DNA of 64,000 bases, from positions 186,001 through 250,000 of the forward strand of contig JANVCC010000152.1 of the NCBI GenBank assembly GCA_025345505.1, given 5' to 3'. The DNA comes from Todiramphus chloris collaris (Eukaryota; Chordata; Aves; Coraciiformes; Alcedinidae). The translations under genes and the position numbers were made by a program. The notes beneath the pieces were generated by a model. It did not search any database and had not been told where the DNA came from. It saw nothing but the letters and a program-made list of their open reading frames with translations. Shown in pieces: positions 23,943 through 36,300 of this stretch. Each line of letters begins with the position of its first letter. Position 1 is the stretch's first letter.

Positions 23943-26545
23943 ATGTTAGTTATAGCACATTCTGATTCTAGTTGCACTTTTGTTTGGATGGCTCTTTGTC
24001 TAGGTCATTCTTGACAGGGTTGATAGTGGCACAGAGTAGGAGTGAAATACAGGACTCCCTGTGTCTGCCTATCTGCCATGGGAGGTTAATTACAGCTTGG
24101 GGCTGGGTTATTTTACTTCTGGGTTTTCTTTGGCAGCTGCTATTAAATGAACACAAATGGGCCAGGATTTAACAGAACAAGTCACATTAACACAGTTTAG
24201 AATCAGCTATATCATTTGACCGTGGTCCCTGAGGTAGAGTTCCATAGATGGATCCTAACTCCTATATGTTAAAAAGTATCTTAAAGGAGTATTGGTGGAA
24301 TTATTGTTTGGTTTATGAACAGTAAGTTGTATAGGGTTCTTGGACAAGAGACAGATGTTTGGCCTGTACTGGGTAAACACTTCCTAGTGACAGTATTATC
24401 ACATAATCATCACATGTGTACTGTGTTGCAAAGATACTGATCATTGTGTTCTATAATTGGAACTGAGCTGAGTTTTATATCTCTGCAGGATGCAAAGTAT
24501 GCTCTCAGTTCTGTGAATTTTTTTACTAACTGGAGCTTAAAATGGTGCTTTCTTTGATACCCATTTGCAAAATGATTTACTTCACATGAAAAACCTCCAT
24601 TTTTGGTTTTAGAGTTACTATAACCTACTGAGAAGAGGTCCCCACATATCATACATTTTACTAAAATATTATCAGCAATTGAATCTGAATGGAATAATTT
24701 GAACAAAGTATCACTATTAGAAGAAGTATAACTGAATTACTGGATTCATTTGCCTAAGCAGGGCTAATTAGAATGGACAAATCACTACTCTAAAATGCCT
24801 ATACTTCTTTAGCTAATATCTCTGCAGAGACCTGATATCTCGCTCAGAGCTTGCTTGGGAATCTGTCATATTGGTGGATTGCACTATGTAAAAAAAAAAA
24901 AAAAAATTCCAGCACCTCTAAAGACTATAATGAACCATATTCTCATTCATAGTCCTGTTCCTTAAGTACCAACTGAGCTGCAAAAAGAGGTCATAAAATC
25001 TACATCTATGAATAAAAGAACTTCAAGCAGTAAAATCAGGACCTGATTGTCCATTATGGTTAATCATCATCTTGTTACTGCATACAACTTTGGTCCACTT
25101 CAGCTCTCTGAGACAAATCTGCTAAAAAGGAGGCTAATCCTAAACAATGAAACTGTAAGCCAATGCATGTCCTTGATTTGAGAACTGGGATTGAATCCTA
25201 GCTGTCTTGTCAGAAATGCATATGGCTTCTAACGGCTTCTGCTGGCATTTGGGTCCCTAATCACTCAAACTGTAGAATATTGTCAACAGATGTGAAGGTA
25301 GGACACCATTTTATTGCTACTTGTCTTTTGAGAAGGATGTGGTGAGACCTTGGTAACTCATGTATAACTCTATATTACATATAACCTGATGAAGGTGAAG
25401 ATCTCTGCCTTTAATGATGTTCTATTCTGCTATTATTTTCTTTAGTTTAAAGCAGAAAGTAATTTAGACAGAAAACATATGGTTTCTTTTACTACATGGA
25501 GAAGTACACCATCTGGGAACCTCTCAGAACAGCTTCTCAGAAACTACCTTATATTCACAACTTTGGTAATAAACCAAATTCATTGGCTCTAGTGAATAAC
25601 TAGCAGTAACACGACTTAATGTTGTCTTCTTGTTAAAATTCCAGTTAAGTCTTACTATGAATTTCACACTTAAGCAATTAAGTAAGTTACATTGCTAAAT
25701 TACCATTGTTAATATGGTCTCCTGTGCACTGTGACATGTTTTTGTTTACCTACTTGCTTGATTTTCTCAAGCAGTTTATCATCCCCTTAAGATTTACAGA
25801 TCTTAACTTACACATACATGAAATAGGATTCAGTTCAAGATTAGACTCTTGCATTTAGATATCCAGATGTAGGTGTCCTTATGCATGCAGAATATTTAAG
25901 TTCTCCTTTCAGTCAGTGGATTGGACAATACAATCAATAGACCCTAGACAATGATTTGGACATAAATTGAAATTTGAGAATGAGAAATTCTACTTATATA
26001 AAAGAAAACAAAAAATACTATGAAGGTGGTCAGATACTGGAGCAAGTAGGTTGTGGATTTTCCACCTGATTCAAAACTATGGGAAAATAATGGAAGATTG
26101 GTGAGGAGGATTGTAAGCACACTTGAGTGACTTGCAAATGGAATGTGGAAAAATACATATATCACAATAATTGTTGCCTAGATTTATATGTTTGACAAGT
26201 AGCACTGTGTTTAGATAGTACAGATCTGTGAAGGACTCAGAGGCATCTTGGCAAATGTGCTTGAGATTCCTGCCCTGTTGTGGGAAAAGTCTAAGCACAG
26301 TGGAAAACTACACCTGCAAGAATCCTTAATATACAAGACAAAGCAGCACGTTTGAAAGCTTTTTTTGCTCTCTAGCAGGGACCAAGCTCCACGGTGCCTG
26401 TGTTCTCACTGTGTGCCTCCACCTGGGTGCTGCTGCGTAGATTTCCCTGATTTCTGAGGTAAAGAGAATAAATTTACTCTTTGCATTTCAGCCATGGTTT
26501 TGTGTTTGATCCTGTGTCCTGCCTCTGTCATCTCACAGAAAAACT
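23943..26545. other. Unique sequence, no gene seen
   Basis: There are no recognisable domains or mobile-element cores. A poly-A run of about 17 bases sits near 24890-24906. The segment 26276-26538 has a TGTTGTGGGA start, an AATAAA near 26467 and a CACA end, so it could be a worn solo LTR, but I found no matching flanking duplication. Confidence 0.5.
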
Positions 26546-26664
26546 CAACTGGACATGGTCCTGAGCATCCTGTACTTGGTGACTCTCATCTGCACAGGGG
26601 GTTGAACTAGATGATCTCCAGAGGTCCCTCCCCAGCTCAACTGTTCTCTGGTTTTGTGATTCTG
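26545..26664 (+). mobile_element. CR1 LINE 3' tail fragment
   Basis: About 120 bases match the extreme 3' end of CR1: the segment around GGGGGTTGAACTAGATGATC at 26596-26616 that precedes the tail in nearly all CR1 copies here, then TTTTGTGATTCTG at the end. The short length reflects strong 5' truncation. Confidence 0.85.
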
Positions 26665-29600
26665 AAAGCCTGTTTTCTCTCACTGTTGTTGAGTTCACAA
26701 AGTCAGAGAGGTGGTAGTACCTGGAGAATGAAACAGAAACCTTGTTACAGGAATTTATAGGGGAATATTAAGTTTTTGTTCTTCTGCATGATACGCAATG
26801 ATCCTTTAAAGCACCATATTCCCTGGGGTGGACCTAAAATGAAGCCACATAAGGACTTACACACCAGTCCCAACCCATTATGTCACCATCTGTACACTTG
26901 ATAGGGCATCATCACAAAACTTGTGAAGCAAGTGTTCACTCTGTTACGTAGTTGAACGTGACCATGTTTCAGACACTGACCATCTCTATCCTATTAAATA
27001 TTCATGCTTACATTTAAGGGACACGTGGAAAGAACAGGATAGAGCAGAAGTAAATCATTAGACATAGAGTGCATAGGCCATAGATAGTAAAGTTCTGCTT
27101 TAAAGTAAATGCAGAAATATTCTTGGCAGTAGGCACTACAATGGATCCACTCATCTCTCTGCTAATGATAGGACTAAAGGATAGAAAACAAGATTTTTAG
27201 GAAAGAGGGAGAATTACCACAGCCAAATTATGGAATCAAGGCAACTGTAAAAGAGGAGGTTCAAGTTTCTCTCTGGGGAATGTGAATGCTTCATCTTATA
27301 ATCATGTAAAGAACTGCAATAGACCTAATCTATCTGTTGCTTGAGGTGCTTGTAGTTCATACCACTTTTTTCTCTTTTCTCTTTTCTTTTCTTTTCTTTT
27401 CTTTTCTTTTCTTTTCTTTTCTTTTCTTTTCTTTTCTTTTCTTTTCTTTTTTTTTCTTATACATGGAATTTGTTTGGGGGGTCGAAGTATTTAACATGTG
27501 TCAATGTACACTTTTAATTAAAAAAAAAAAGGACATATTTTAGTAATCTCTGAGAGATTTCTCTATTTCATAGAGAAATACCTATCAGCTTCTGGAAGAA
27601 CTGTGAAAGTGCAGGGAATGCAATTAATCACCCTGCCTCTTTCACTGTTTGTTTCTGCAGCCACAATTGAACCAAAGCTACTCTCTTATTTGCATCTTGA
27701 ACACTGCCAGTGTCAATATCACAGAAAAGGAGAAAGGTGTGCTCCTTTCAGGTCTAATTTTGTAAGCCTAACAGGTTGAAGTTGATGCAGAGGATTACAC
27801 TGCTTGCTTGTTTCTTAAAGGAGAGAAGTCTAAAGTTATGTCTGCAAAATAGATCTCTGATCTTAACTCCCAATCTGTTGCTATAAAGGTAGGAAAAAAA
27901 AAAAAAAACGAAAACAGATGTAGAGTGCATCTATGTCAGAATTTTAGGTCAGACCAGTAGAGTGCTTTTGAAGGAAAACTCCTGATGGTGCCTATTTATA
28001 ATGTTTGGATTTGTATCTTCAAGTCATTTTGGAGATACTAAATAAGATCTATTTGTAAAAAAAAAAAAAACCTAAAAGATTCACCCTGGGATTAAAATTA
28101 TCTTCAATAACTACTAGGCATTTAGTGAATAGTACTAGAGAAGAGCTAGTCTGAAATAAAACAGAGTATTGAGTCCTCAGAAAATTTTTGAACTGCTCTG
28201 ACTATACTACACTACATACTAGTGTAGATACTGCCCCTTCTAAAAAATGACTTAATTGTGTCAGTGCCATTATCACCTATACAATAATTTGATACATGCA
28301 GTTATGTTAGTGACAGCTGGAATGCCACTTGACAGTTGTTGACTGTTGCCATTTTTAATTTTTTTTTTAATTATTTATTTTTTTCCAGGAAAAAAGTCAT
28401 CTACCAGTAAGATTCTGCAAAGAATGAACAAAAGTATATTTAGGAGAGAAAGCTGCAAATTGTGACTAGACAAGCTTTTAACTTACATGTCAAAAACTTA
28501 GGTATGGTTAATCAGAACAGATTGTCATTAGTATAAAATTTCCATTACTTTCAGTATAAAAAAGGAACAAGGAATTAATGATTTCATGAGCACTGAAAAT
28601 TAATTTTGGCCACCTGGACTGGAATGGAACTTGTGAAGTTTTTTTATTTTCTCTGTGTTTTAAAGTAATTTCTTCACCATGAAATAATAGCTCATTTATC
28701 TATAAATATAAAATGTCGCTATGGAAGGATATTCTGATGTTTCATATTTATTTTTTATTTATATTTATTGTTATTATCATTATTCATATTTATTCAAGAA
28801 AAATTGTGAAATTTAAAATTCTGTGCTACTGTAACAGAATTTAAAACATAGAAAACTTCGTGAATTTTCTCTTGAATCTGTCACTATTTTGAAAATGGTA
28901 CAAAGGAACCGTGGTTCTTTTAAATTAATATATTTTAATTGATACAGGTTTTATTCTTCTTTTCATAACGGGCAGACATAGTTCAAACTGTAGTTCAAAC
29001 TATCATGAAAGTATTTTTTCTTCTGTTTATTCTTAGAAGACAGATCAGCACAAACTTTTCATTAATTATGTCTGGTTTTTATTCTTTAGAACATCAGTAT
29101 CCAAAATCAAGTATGTGTTATTCAAATTTCAAGCTAAAAAGAACTGACTTTAAATTATCTGTTTCACTGTCCAGCTGTACAGTGCTGTTGAGTGCACTGT
29201 CCAGCTGTTCAAACATTCTAAGCAATCAACCTCTGATTTTTGGAGAGGTTCACTATTCCAGTGTTTAATTGAGGAGATACAGAAGGGGAGAGGAGAAAGT
29301 GGAAAGGGAAGGATGTTTTCTGTCTTGAATTTAGCTGGTTACATTTCTCATCTGATGGATATCATTAGCTATGTTTTGAGGGTTTTTTTCTAAATTACAT
29401 AACAGTCTGTTATTGGAGATGTTCTTGAACTTATGTCTGTGGATAAGCTGCAAAAAAAGTTTTTGAACAGCAATTTGTTTATCGAGTAGTCTGATTTCCT
29501 TTCAGTTGCAATCATTCAGAATCTGGAGTTGATTTTGCTAACCAACACAAAGTTGAAAATGTAATTTGTACTATAAAATAATTTTTACATTTCCATTTTG

Positions 29601-30800
29601 AAACTCTTAAAAGGTTGAACAAGTCCAAAGGTTCTACTGAGAGTCTTTTATAGTTGGACAATACAGGCAGTCTTTGCTTGTTTTGCTGGGGGGGGGGGAA
29701 ACAAAATAAGTTTCTCCACACTGTGTTTTCTGCAGTTTGGTCAAAATGATCTGAAACACCAAGAGATTACCTCATTCTGTCCATAGACTAAGTCCCTTCT
29801 TGTTCCCCTGTCAGCTAAATAGCTTCTGAATCACTAGGCTGTTGCTACCCTATAGGTTCTGCAGATCACAGACCAACCATAAGCATTTCTCTAGACCCTT
29901 TCCACTTTGTTCAGGTATATATATATATGTATAAAAACACAGGGACACTGTAACCAGATAAAGTCTCCCAGTCTCATTACTGCCATTTATAGAAGCCATG
30001 CCATCTTCCTACTCTGTATTTCCTATCTTACATAAAGAAAAGTCCCATTTTCCCTCTTAGCTATGGCAAAACACATCACCTCAGACACAACTAGTTATCC
30101 ACAAAAATTCAATTCCTTTCAGAGTCATTGATTCTTAAAAGCAGTTGAAAAATTTTGCTATTTGTACTCTCTGTTCACAGATTTGAACAGTTAGTTATGA
30201 TAAAAAATACATTCATATGGCCTAAGAACATTTTCTGCCCATTTGATACTTACTTACTACCTATACTTATACCTTTTAAACATATTTTTATCTCAATACA
30301 GAACTTGAATTTTTTGGGACTGATTTTTTACCATTTCACTTACTCAATTTTAAGTACTGTTTGCTTAGAAAATAAAACTAATGGTCCAAAATAACAATGG
30401 TGTATTGGGGAGAAAGGCAACAGAAAAGAATGAGTGGCTAAAAAAATTTTACCATTACCTTGATATTGGTATCAAAAGAAGTGGCAGGGAGGCATGTTCT
30501 CCTGGAAAGTTGTCACCTGCTCAGAGGTGAAAATATGTAAAGCAGAACTGCTACAAATAAAAACATAAATGAAAAAGGTATTTAGAACACAACACCAATG
30601 TCAATAAGAAAAAAAAAAAAAAAAAGCAGTTACACAGTCAGTGAATAATTCTACAGGAAAAGTGGATAGAAAAATGTCAACAACTGTTTCCTTTAAGATA
30701 AGCAGACTAAATGACAGCAAAATAAACATGTGGAAAACCAATCTGAGAGGAAAAAGGTCTATAAAAATACTAGTCTAAAAATAAAACAGCAGAGGGTGGA
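26665..30800. other. Unique AT-rich stretch with simple repeats
   Basis: No gene or mobile-element core was recognised. The stretch contains the TTTTC array (27366-27456), short poly-A runs near 27894-27908 and 28058-28071, and a TATATATA patch near 29917-29930. The open frames are short and lack domains. Confidence 0.55.
27366..27456. repeat. (TTTTC)n pentanucleotide array
   Basis: About 18 tandem TTTTC units, pure through the centre, start with slightly degenerate TCTTTTC units and end in a T run. It is a strand-asymmetric polypyrimidine tract likely to be length-variable. Confidence 0.95.
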
Positions 30801-32559
30801 AACAATGATAGGTAATGTGTGAGTAATACAGAGAAATTGTCCAAGCAGACAGGGATCAGATTAGGAAAGCCAAAGAATTAAGTGTGGCCAGGGTCATCAA
30901 CAGCAACAAGAAAAGCCTCACCGGGTATGTCGGTGATAAAAGGAAGACTAGGGGAAATGTGGGCCCTCTCTGGAAGAAAACAGGACACTTAGTTATACAG
31001 GACATGGAGAAGGCTGAGATACTCAATGATATTTTTGCCTCAGTCTTCACTGGCAAGTGTTCCAGCCACACCCCACAAGTCACAGAAGGCCAAGGCCAAG
31101 GGAGAATGAAGAAATGACCACTGTATGAGAAGATCAGGTTCAAGACCATCTAAGGAATCTGAGTCCATGAGACCCAATGAAAAGCATCCATGGGTCCTGA
31201 AGGAACTGGCAGATCATGTGACTGAGCCAATATCACTATACTTCAGAAGTTATGGCAGTCTGGTGAAGTTCCTACTAATTGGAAAAGGGGAAACATAACC
31301 CTCACTTTTAAAAAGGGAAAAACGGAAGACTCAGAGTACAACAGGACAGTCAGTTTCACCTCTGTGCCTGGCAAGATCATGGAGCAGATCCTCCTGAAAA
31401 CTATGCTAGGGCACATGGAAAATAAGAAGGTGATCAGTGACAGCCAACATATCTTCAGTAAGCACAAATATTGCCTGTCTACAATAGAGTTACAGCGCTA
31501 GTGGATAAGGGAGGAGGAAAGGACGTCATCTACCTGGACATGTACAAAGCATTTGACACTATCCCACATGACACCCTTGTCTTTAAATTGGAGAGATATG
31601 GATATGATGGATGGACCAACTGGTGGATAAGGAGTTGGCTGGATGGTTGCACTCAAAGAGTTGCAGTCAATGGCTCAGTGTCTGAGTGGAGATCAGTAAC
31701 AAGTGGTATTCTTCAGGGGTCTGTGTTGGGACTGGTACTGTGCAACACCTTTGTTGTCAACACGAACAGGGGGATCGAGTGGACACTTAACAAGATTGCT
31801 GATGACACCAAGCTATGTGGTGCATTTGACAAGCAAGAGATGGACCTGTGCAAACTTCATGAAATTCAGAAAGGCCAAGTGCAAGGTCCTGCACTTGGGT
31901 AAAGACAATCCCAAGCACAAATACAGACTGGGTGATAAGTGGATTGAGAGCAGCCCTGTGGAGAAGGACTTGAGGGTTTTGTGCATTTGCAACTCAGAAA
32001 GCCAATCTCATCCTGGGCTGCATCAAAAAAAGCATGACCAGCAGGCTGAAGGATATGATTCTCACCCTCCGATCCGCTCTGGTGAGACCTCACCTGGAGT
32101 ACTGTGCTCAGCTATGGGAAGCCTAGCATAAGAATGACGTGGACCTGCTCAAGTGGGTCCAGATAAGGGCCATGAAGATGATCAGAGAGGTGGAGCACCT
32201 CCTTTATGAGACAGTTATGTTTGTTCAGCCTGAGAAGAGAAAGCTCTAGGAAGACCTTATAGCAGCCTTGCAATACCTAAATGGGGGCTATAGAAAAGCT
32301 GGAAAGGGACTTTTTACACAGGCATGTGGTGATAGGATAAGAGGTAATGGCTTTAAACTGAAAGAAGGTAGATTTAGATTAGATATAAGGAAGAAGTTCT
32401 TCACTATGAGGGTGGTGAAGTACTGGAACAAGTTACCCAGAGAGATTGTGGATGCTTTCTTCCTGGAACTGTTCAAGGCTAAGATGGATGGGACTTTGAG
32501 CAACTTGGTCTACTGAAAGGTGTCCCTTCTCATGACAGGGGGGTTGGAACTAGATGATC
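30800..32559 (+). mobile_element. CR1 LINE, endonuclease-RT linker to near 3' end
   Basis: This + strand CR1 copy is 5' truncated. It starts in the segment after the endonuclease (about 30800-31060, with an [12 protein letters not shown] core at about 31021-31056) and passes through RT. In the frame of 31471-31902, palm motif A reads V-I-Y-L-D-M-Y-K-A-F-D at about 31528-31560, followed by the Q-G-S-V-L-G block near 31715-31735 and the I-A-D-D-T-K catalytic block at about 31795-31815. The C-terminal and 3' regions reach 32559 (GGTTGGAACTAGATGATC). The terminal octamers are missing because the sequence runs directly into an opposite-strand CR1. A deletion of part of the RT lies near 31845-31880. 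It is inactive. Confidence 0.92.
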
Positions 32560-33341
32560 ACAGAATGATAGGGGTTGGAAGGGACCTCTAGAGGTGATCT
32601 AGTCCAATCCCTCTACTAAAGCTGGTTTACCTAGTGCAGATTGCACAGGAACTTGCCTAGGCAAGTTTTGAAAGTCTCCAGAGGAGAAGACTCCACAACC
32701 TATCTGGTCAGCCTGTTCTAGTGCTCCATCACCCTCAAAATAAGGAAGTTTTTCATTAAGTTTAGGTGGAACTTCCTGTGTTCCAGTTTGTGCCCATTTC
32801 CCCTTGTCTTATCACTGGGCATCACCGAAAAGAGACTGACCCCATCCTCTTGACATTCACCCTTTAGACATTTATAAGTATTGAGAACCCCCCCACACCC
32901 AGTCTTCTCTTCTCCAGGCTAAATAATGCCAGGTCTTTAAGCCCTTTCTCATAAGAGATATTCTCCTATCATCCAATCATTCTTCTAGCCCTCCACTGGA
33001 CTCTTTCCTACTTTACTGTCTCTCTTGAACTGTGGAGCCCAGAACTGGACAGAGTACTACAGCTGTGGCATCACTAGGGCAGAGTACAGGAGGAGGAGAA
33101 CCTCCTTCAACCTGCTAGTCACACTTTTCTCAATGGCCCCCAGGATACCACTGGCCTTCTTGGCCACAAGGGCACACTGCTGGCTCATGCTGAACTTGTC
33201 CACCAGGACTGCCAGGTCCTTCTCCATGGAGCCGATTTCCAGCAGGTCAATCCCTAACCTGTACTAGCGCATTAGGTTATTCCTCCCCAGGTGCAGGACT
33301 CTACACTTGCCCTTGTTGAATTTCATTATGTTCCCCCCTGC
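32560..33341 (-). mobile_element. CR1 LINE 3' half, opposite orientation, tail-to-tail
   Basis: Starting at 32560 the + strand reads ACAGAATGATAGGGGTTGGA, the reverse complement of a CR1 3' end, and continues through the 3' region into the RT C-terminal part (about 33000-33340). It is 5' truncated at about 33341, where the CR1 match ends in A-rich DNA. Only one tail octamer remains. The copy carries stops throughout. Confidence 0.92.
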
Positions 33342-36300
33342 ACAAAAATAAAGCCTATGAGGCCTCATCTTCCCTGATCTGAGTGTGATGAAAACTCTTA
33401 AAAATAAACATACAGTTTCTCAGTCTTTATTCTTTGCACATCAGTAACATCTATTATCACAACAGAGTGATCAGTGTTGAATTAAGGGTAACTACAGGAG
33501 ACTTTGAGAGACACAAATTTAAGATTGGATCCTAAAGTTTTTTAGGACTGGATCCTAAACAAGACATTGACAAGGGTGGATGGAATGAAATACAAAGTTA
33601 AAGTAAGAAATGGCAAATAAAGAAAGTACAATGAACAGCTTTTCAAGGGGAAATAATTTCAAATTGAAGTTTGATTGTTCATTTTGCGTTTTTATCTATA
33701 TATGTTAATAATGGCCATACAACAATCCATCCACGATGCTCTGTATGTTTTGATAACTTTGAAAAAAGCTGCTTTCAGGGAAGAAGAGGAGTGATATAAT
33801 GGGAAATTGTTTCGATCCAGTTTTTACTTGGACTGCTTTATTCATTTTCTGTAAATAATCTAGCAAGAAGAGAAAATTATTCAAAGACATCTTCTGAAGA
33901 CAGTATCCAGAGAATGTTAAGTATGTCCTTTCAGAATAACAATGCACAGAATATTTCTAAGGTGCTGATGTAAATATCTACCCCAGAAATCCACCTGTAA
34001 AAATCGTCAATTTTAGACAGGGTATAGGGATACATCAGTATGTCCAAATGTGTCAACAACATAGATGAAATCTGAATTTCTGAATAAGCTAAAAACTAGT
34101 AAATGATACATGAATATTCATAAATATGAAAATGTGTACACTGAAATGTTATTTGTTCAAGACATTCAGTGCATTTTTTTGAATAATGAAAAAATCACAG
34201 AAACTGTGATATGACTCCTAGTAATTCACACTAGGAAAACAAGAAGTAAATTCCTTCAGTGATTCATGATGAATAGCTCATCATGCTACTTATTAGCCTG
34301 TTGAACTCTGCAAATACATAATATGGATGCGAATAAATATGGATGTGTTTCTGTGTGTAACTACTTATTCTAGATTCACTTCTCTTTAACTTTTACCGAA
34401 TTAATCCTTTAGTCAGTGAACTTTTTCATGTCCATGCACAAGCTGTACCTCTGCCTGGGTTGGAGGCTTGTGTTCTAGCTATTGTTGGATAGCATTAGAT
34501 ATCCAGCATTGTATGCCTTAGATCTGTTTGATTTCATCAACATTGTGATTGTTCACATAACTTGAGTATACAGGAAAATTGGAATGCTTTTTATTTTAGA
34601 AATTGTTTGTTATTTGAGGAGACAGTTATGCCTAGGGAGTATTAGGTCACATCAAGAAGGTTTACTAGGCAAAGAAGGAGTCTGTTGTATAGGGTTTTTT
34701 TACAGCTGAATCATCTTGGTTTTATTTTAACTTGAGCATAACAGAGAAGCAATCCCTGGGTAGAGATGAGAGCAGGAAATACTACTAAGTAAAAGCAAAA
34801 TGAGTTTCAAATACACTTCATATCTAATAAAAAATAGTTATAAATGTCAATGAAATACTTATAGCTTGTCAAAGAGAATCCTCATAAAACTGCTAGTTCC
34901 TTCTTGCCATCTGGAATCTGAATTATCTTAGCAATCTCCTATGGGAGTCTGGTGGTTTCAGTATGCTGAAATGTACACATGGCAGCTCTGCAACATTAAA
35001 GTGACCAACACCCTGTGAATTGCCAGTTACGAAACTACAAAATAAAACCACCCACATTTAACTTTTTGTTGTTAGATTATCGAGCAGTTCTGGTTTTGAC
35101 TCTAACATCTTTCTTGGAGTCCCCAGTTGACTGCTGGAAATGCATATTTTCTATATCACTTGCAGATCCACTGCAAAACTGCAAAAAAAGCAACTTTCTC
35201 CTTCTTTAAAACTCATCTTTTACAGCAATGTTTTTACCTTTTATTATAGTTCTGCTCTCACTACTGCTAATTAATCCTTTATTTCTCTTGCTCTATCTTC
35301 TATTCTACATTTTTCTTTGTTACTTGATCCATTTAGAGCACATTTATGTTTTGCATGGTAATTTAGACCATCACAGCCTTGTCCTCCACCCTACTAGTCA
35401 GAAATGCATATCTACATGCAGCATGGCACTGAGCACAGCCCCACTGAGAGATGGCATTCATTGGTTTCAGCTTGGCAGTCACACAGATTTGAGTTTCAGA
35501 CTGAACTTGGATCTTGTCCTGCCAGCTTCAAGGATAAACAGAATGCCCTCAACCTACTTTTGTCTTTAACATGCTAAAAAAAATCTTGCCACAATATTCA
35601 GTGTTGTCTACCTACAACTAGGACTTCTGTGAGATTTTACATTACTTAAAAAACATTGTACTTTTATGCCAACACAAATTATTAATATTCTGAGCTTTTA
35701 TCACCATAAACCTGGAGTGGGGTGTTTTTTACAGCAAGCAATTCTACATACATTTGAGAAGAAAAAGAATGAGGTTTTAGAATGCTGCCTGATTCTGAAG
35801 GATGGTCTCCTTTCTTACCTTTTTAATAGTAGAATAAGTCTGAGGGAGATGAATTAGTAGAAGAGGACATGTGACCTAAAAGACAAAGGTGAATAATGCA
35901 TGGATTTATTACAAGTCATGATTTTGCATCCATATATACAGCGAGCAACATATTACATGGAACATCTATATCTTAATCTTAGCAATCCAATAAATCATAC
36001 AAAATATCAACACAGAAGGTGTGATTCATGATATGCCACACCATATTCTAAGCCTGTCCAGTGTTATGCCTATCCAGAAAAATGACAAAGAACTCCTTAT
36101 CAGAAAAATGTCAGTTTTATTTATATTGATCCTAAAATCACCTTTAGAGCTATCTGCACTTCAAACTGAGTGTGTGTGTCAGTCAAGAAAAGGAAAGCAA
36201 ATGCTCACAGAACGGGCACTTTTTCAGTAGTGCTAGTGAAAGGCAGGAGTGAGAAACAAGAGAATAGGAGGCTAAATTTCACAGCAAGCAAATGTCTGAT

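Noticed and set aside
26276-26538. Possible solo LTR (TGTTGTGGGA start, AATAAA near 26467, CACA end)
   Set aside because: No flanking duplication and no second copy in the window; the motifs alone are too weak.
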